Positions 6,809 through 6,997 of a stretch of 6,997 bases of DNA are shown in pieces. Every line of letters begins with the position of its first letter. The stretch's first letter is position 1. A program made the translations under genes and the position numbers. This DNA comes from Bordetella parapertussis (GTDB lineage Bacteria; Pseudomonadota; Gammaproteobacteria; Burkholderiales; Burkholderiaceae_D), in NCBI GenBank assembly GCA_945867725.1, contig CAMBJI010000105.1, positions 1-6,997 of the forward strand, given 5' to 3'. A model generated the notes under the pieces. It was not told where the DNA came from and did no database searches. It saw only the letters and a list, made by a program, of their open reading frames with translations.

Positions 6809-6834
6809 AATAAATATCAGACTGCTTTCTCAGC
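6789..6834. repeat. Perfect 11-bp inverted repeat overlapping the candidate terminator
   Basis: GCTGAGAAAGC (6789-6799) is the exact reverse complement of GCTTTCTCAGC (6824-6834), with 24 bases between. The left arm overlaps the hairpin at 6780-6808, so the two folds exclude each other. The right arm lies inside the last codons of tcdA (encoding LAEKA). Only one fold can form in a given transcript. Confidence 0.5.
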
Positions 6835-6997
6835 CAGCTTGCGCAACACAAACCCTGCAGCGACAAAACCAAAGCTCGCAGTCACCACAACTGCCGAGCC
6901 ATAGCCTGCGCAATTAAGCCCGGTAATACCGGGCGCATCCTCATCCGTCACACACACCTCCGGATGACGCAGCGGCTCGGTGGAATACACGGCATCA
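6817..6997 (-). CDS. tcdA: tRNA threonylcarbamoyladenosine dehydratase (TcdA), C-terminal part only
   Basis: TcdA is a ThiF/E1-like ATP-dependent enzyme that cyclises t6A to ct6A at position 37 of ANN-decoding tRNAs in the cytoplasm. The minus-strand frame enters at the right window edge and ends at a TGA (complement of 6817-6819), leaving 59 residues. The visible tail begins DAVYSTEPLRHPEVC, matching the conserved VxFSTE block of the family. It continues with GLNCAGYGSAVVVTASFG and FVAAGFVLRKLAEKAV, matching the CASGFGAATMVTATFGF block of E. coli TcdA. The start, nucleotide-binding region and catalytic residues are outside the window. It converges on the copper ATPase with 53 bases between the stop codons. 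Another ThiF-family member is possible but less likely. Confidence 0.82.
   Translation of the reverse strand, partial: DAVYSTEPLRHPEVCVTDEDAPGITGLNCAGYGSAVVVTASFGFVAAGFVLRKLAEKAV

Overview
The window looks like ordinary chromosomal DNA from a betaproteobacterium, most likely Burkholderiales. This is judged from the protein sequences (ParE and ParC resemble that lineage), the adjacent parE-parC arrangement and a moderate GC content. No tool or database was used, so the taxonomic call is an inference.

Layout: (1) positions 3-1907 (+) hold parE, the ATPase/TOPRIM subunit of topoisomerase IV, cut at its 5' end by the window edge. (2) Positions 1908-2111 are a spacer containing two exact, inverted copies of a 31-bp REP-like palindromic repeat, with a decayed third copy between them. 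(3) Positions 2112-4427 (+) hold parC, the DNA-cleaving subunit of the same enzyme. (4) Positions 4428-4726 are a 299-bp, visibly AT-richer gap with no gene. It contains several inverted repeats, a third REP-like hairpin and only weak promoter candidates. (5) Positions 4727-6763 (+) hold a Cu(+)-type P1B ATPase (copA-like) whose membrane and catalytic core is complete. Its N-terminal metal-binding region has been cut off in the middle of a CPICGM motif. (6) Positions 6764-6816 are a short convergent spacer with overlapping hairpins. (7) Positions 6817-6997 (-) hold the C-terminal 59 residues of TcdA, the tRNA t6A-to-ct6A dehydratase, running off the right edge.

ParE and ParC together form the A2B2 type II topoisomerase that decatenates daughter chromosomes. 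The copper exporter and TcdA have no obvious functional link to it; they are chromosomal neighbours.

I see no CRISPR array, insertion sequence, prophage, defence cassette, tRNA or rRNA. I did not find a convincing new biological system. The observations most worth a second look are the truncated start of the copper ATPase, the repeat cluster that abuts the parC start, and the overlapping inverted repeats with pseudoknot-like topology downstream of parC.
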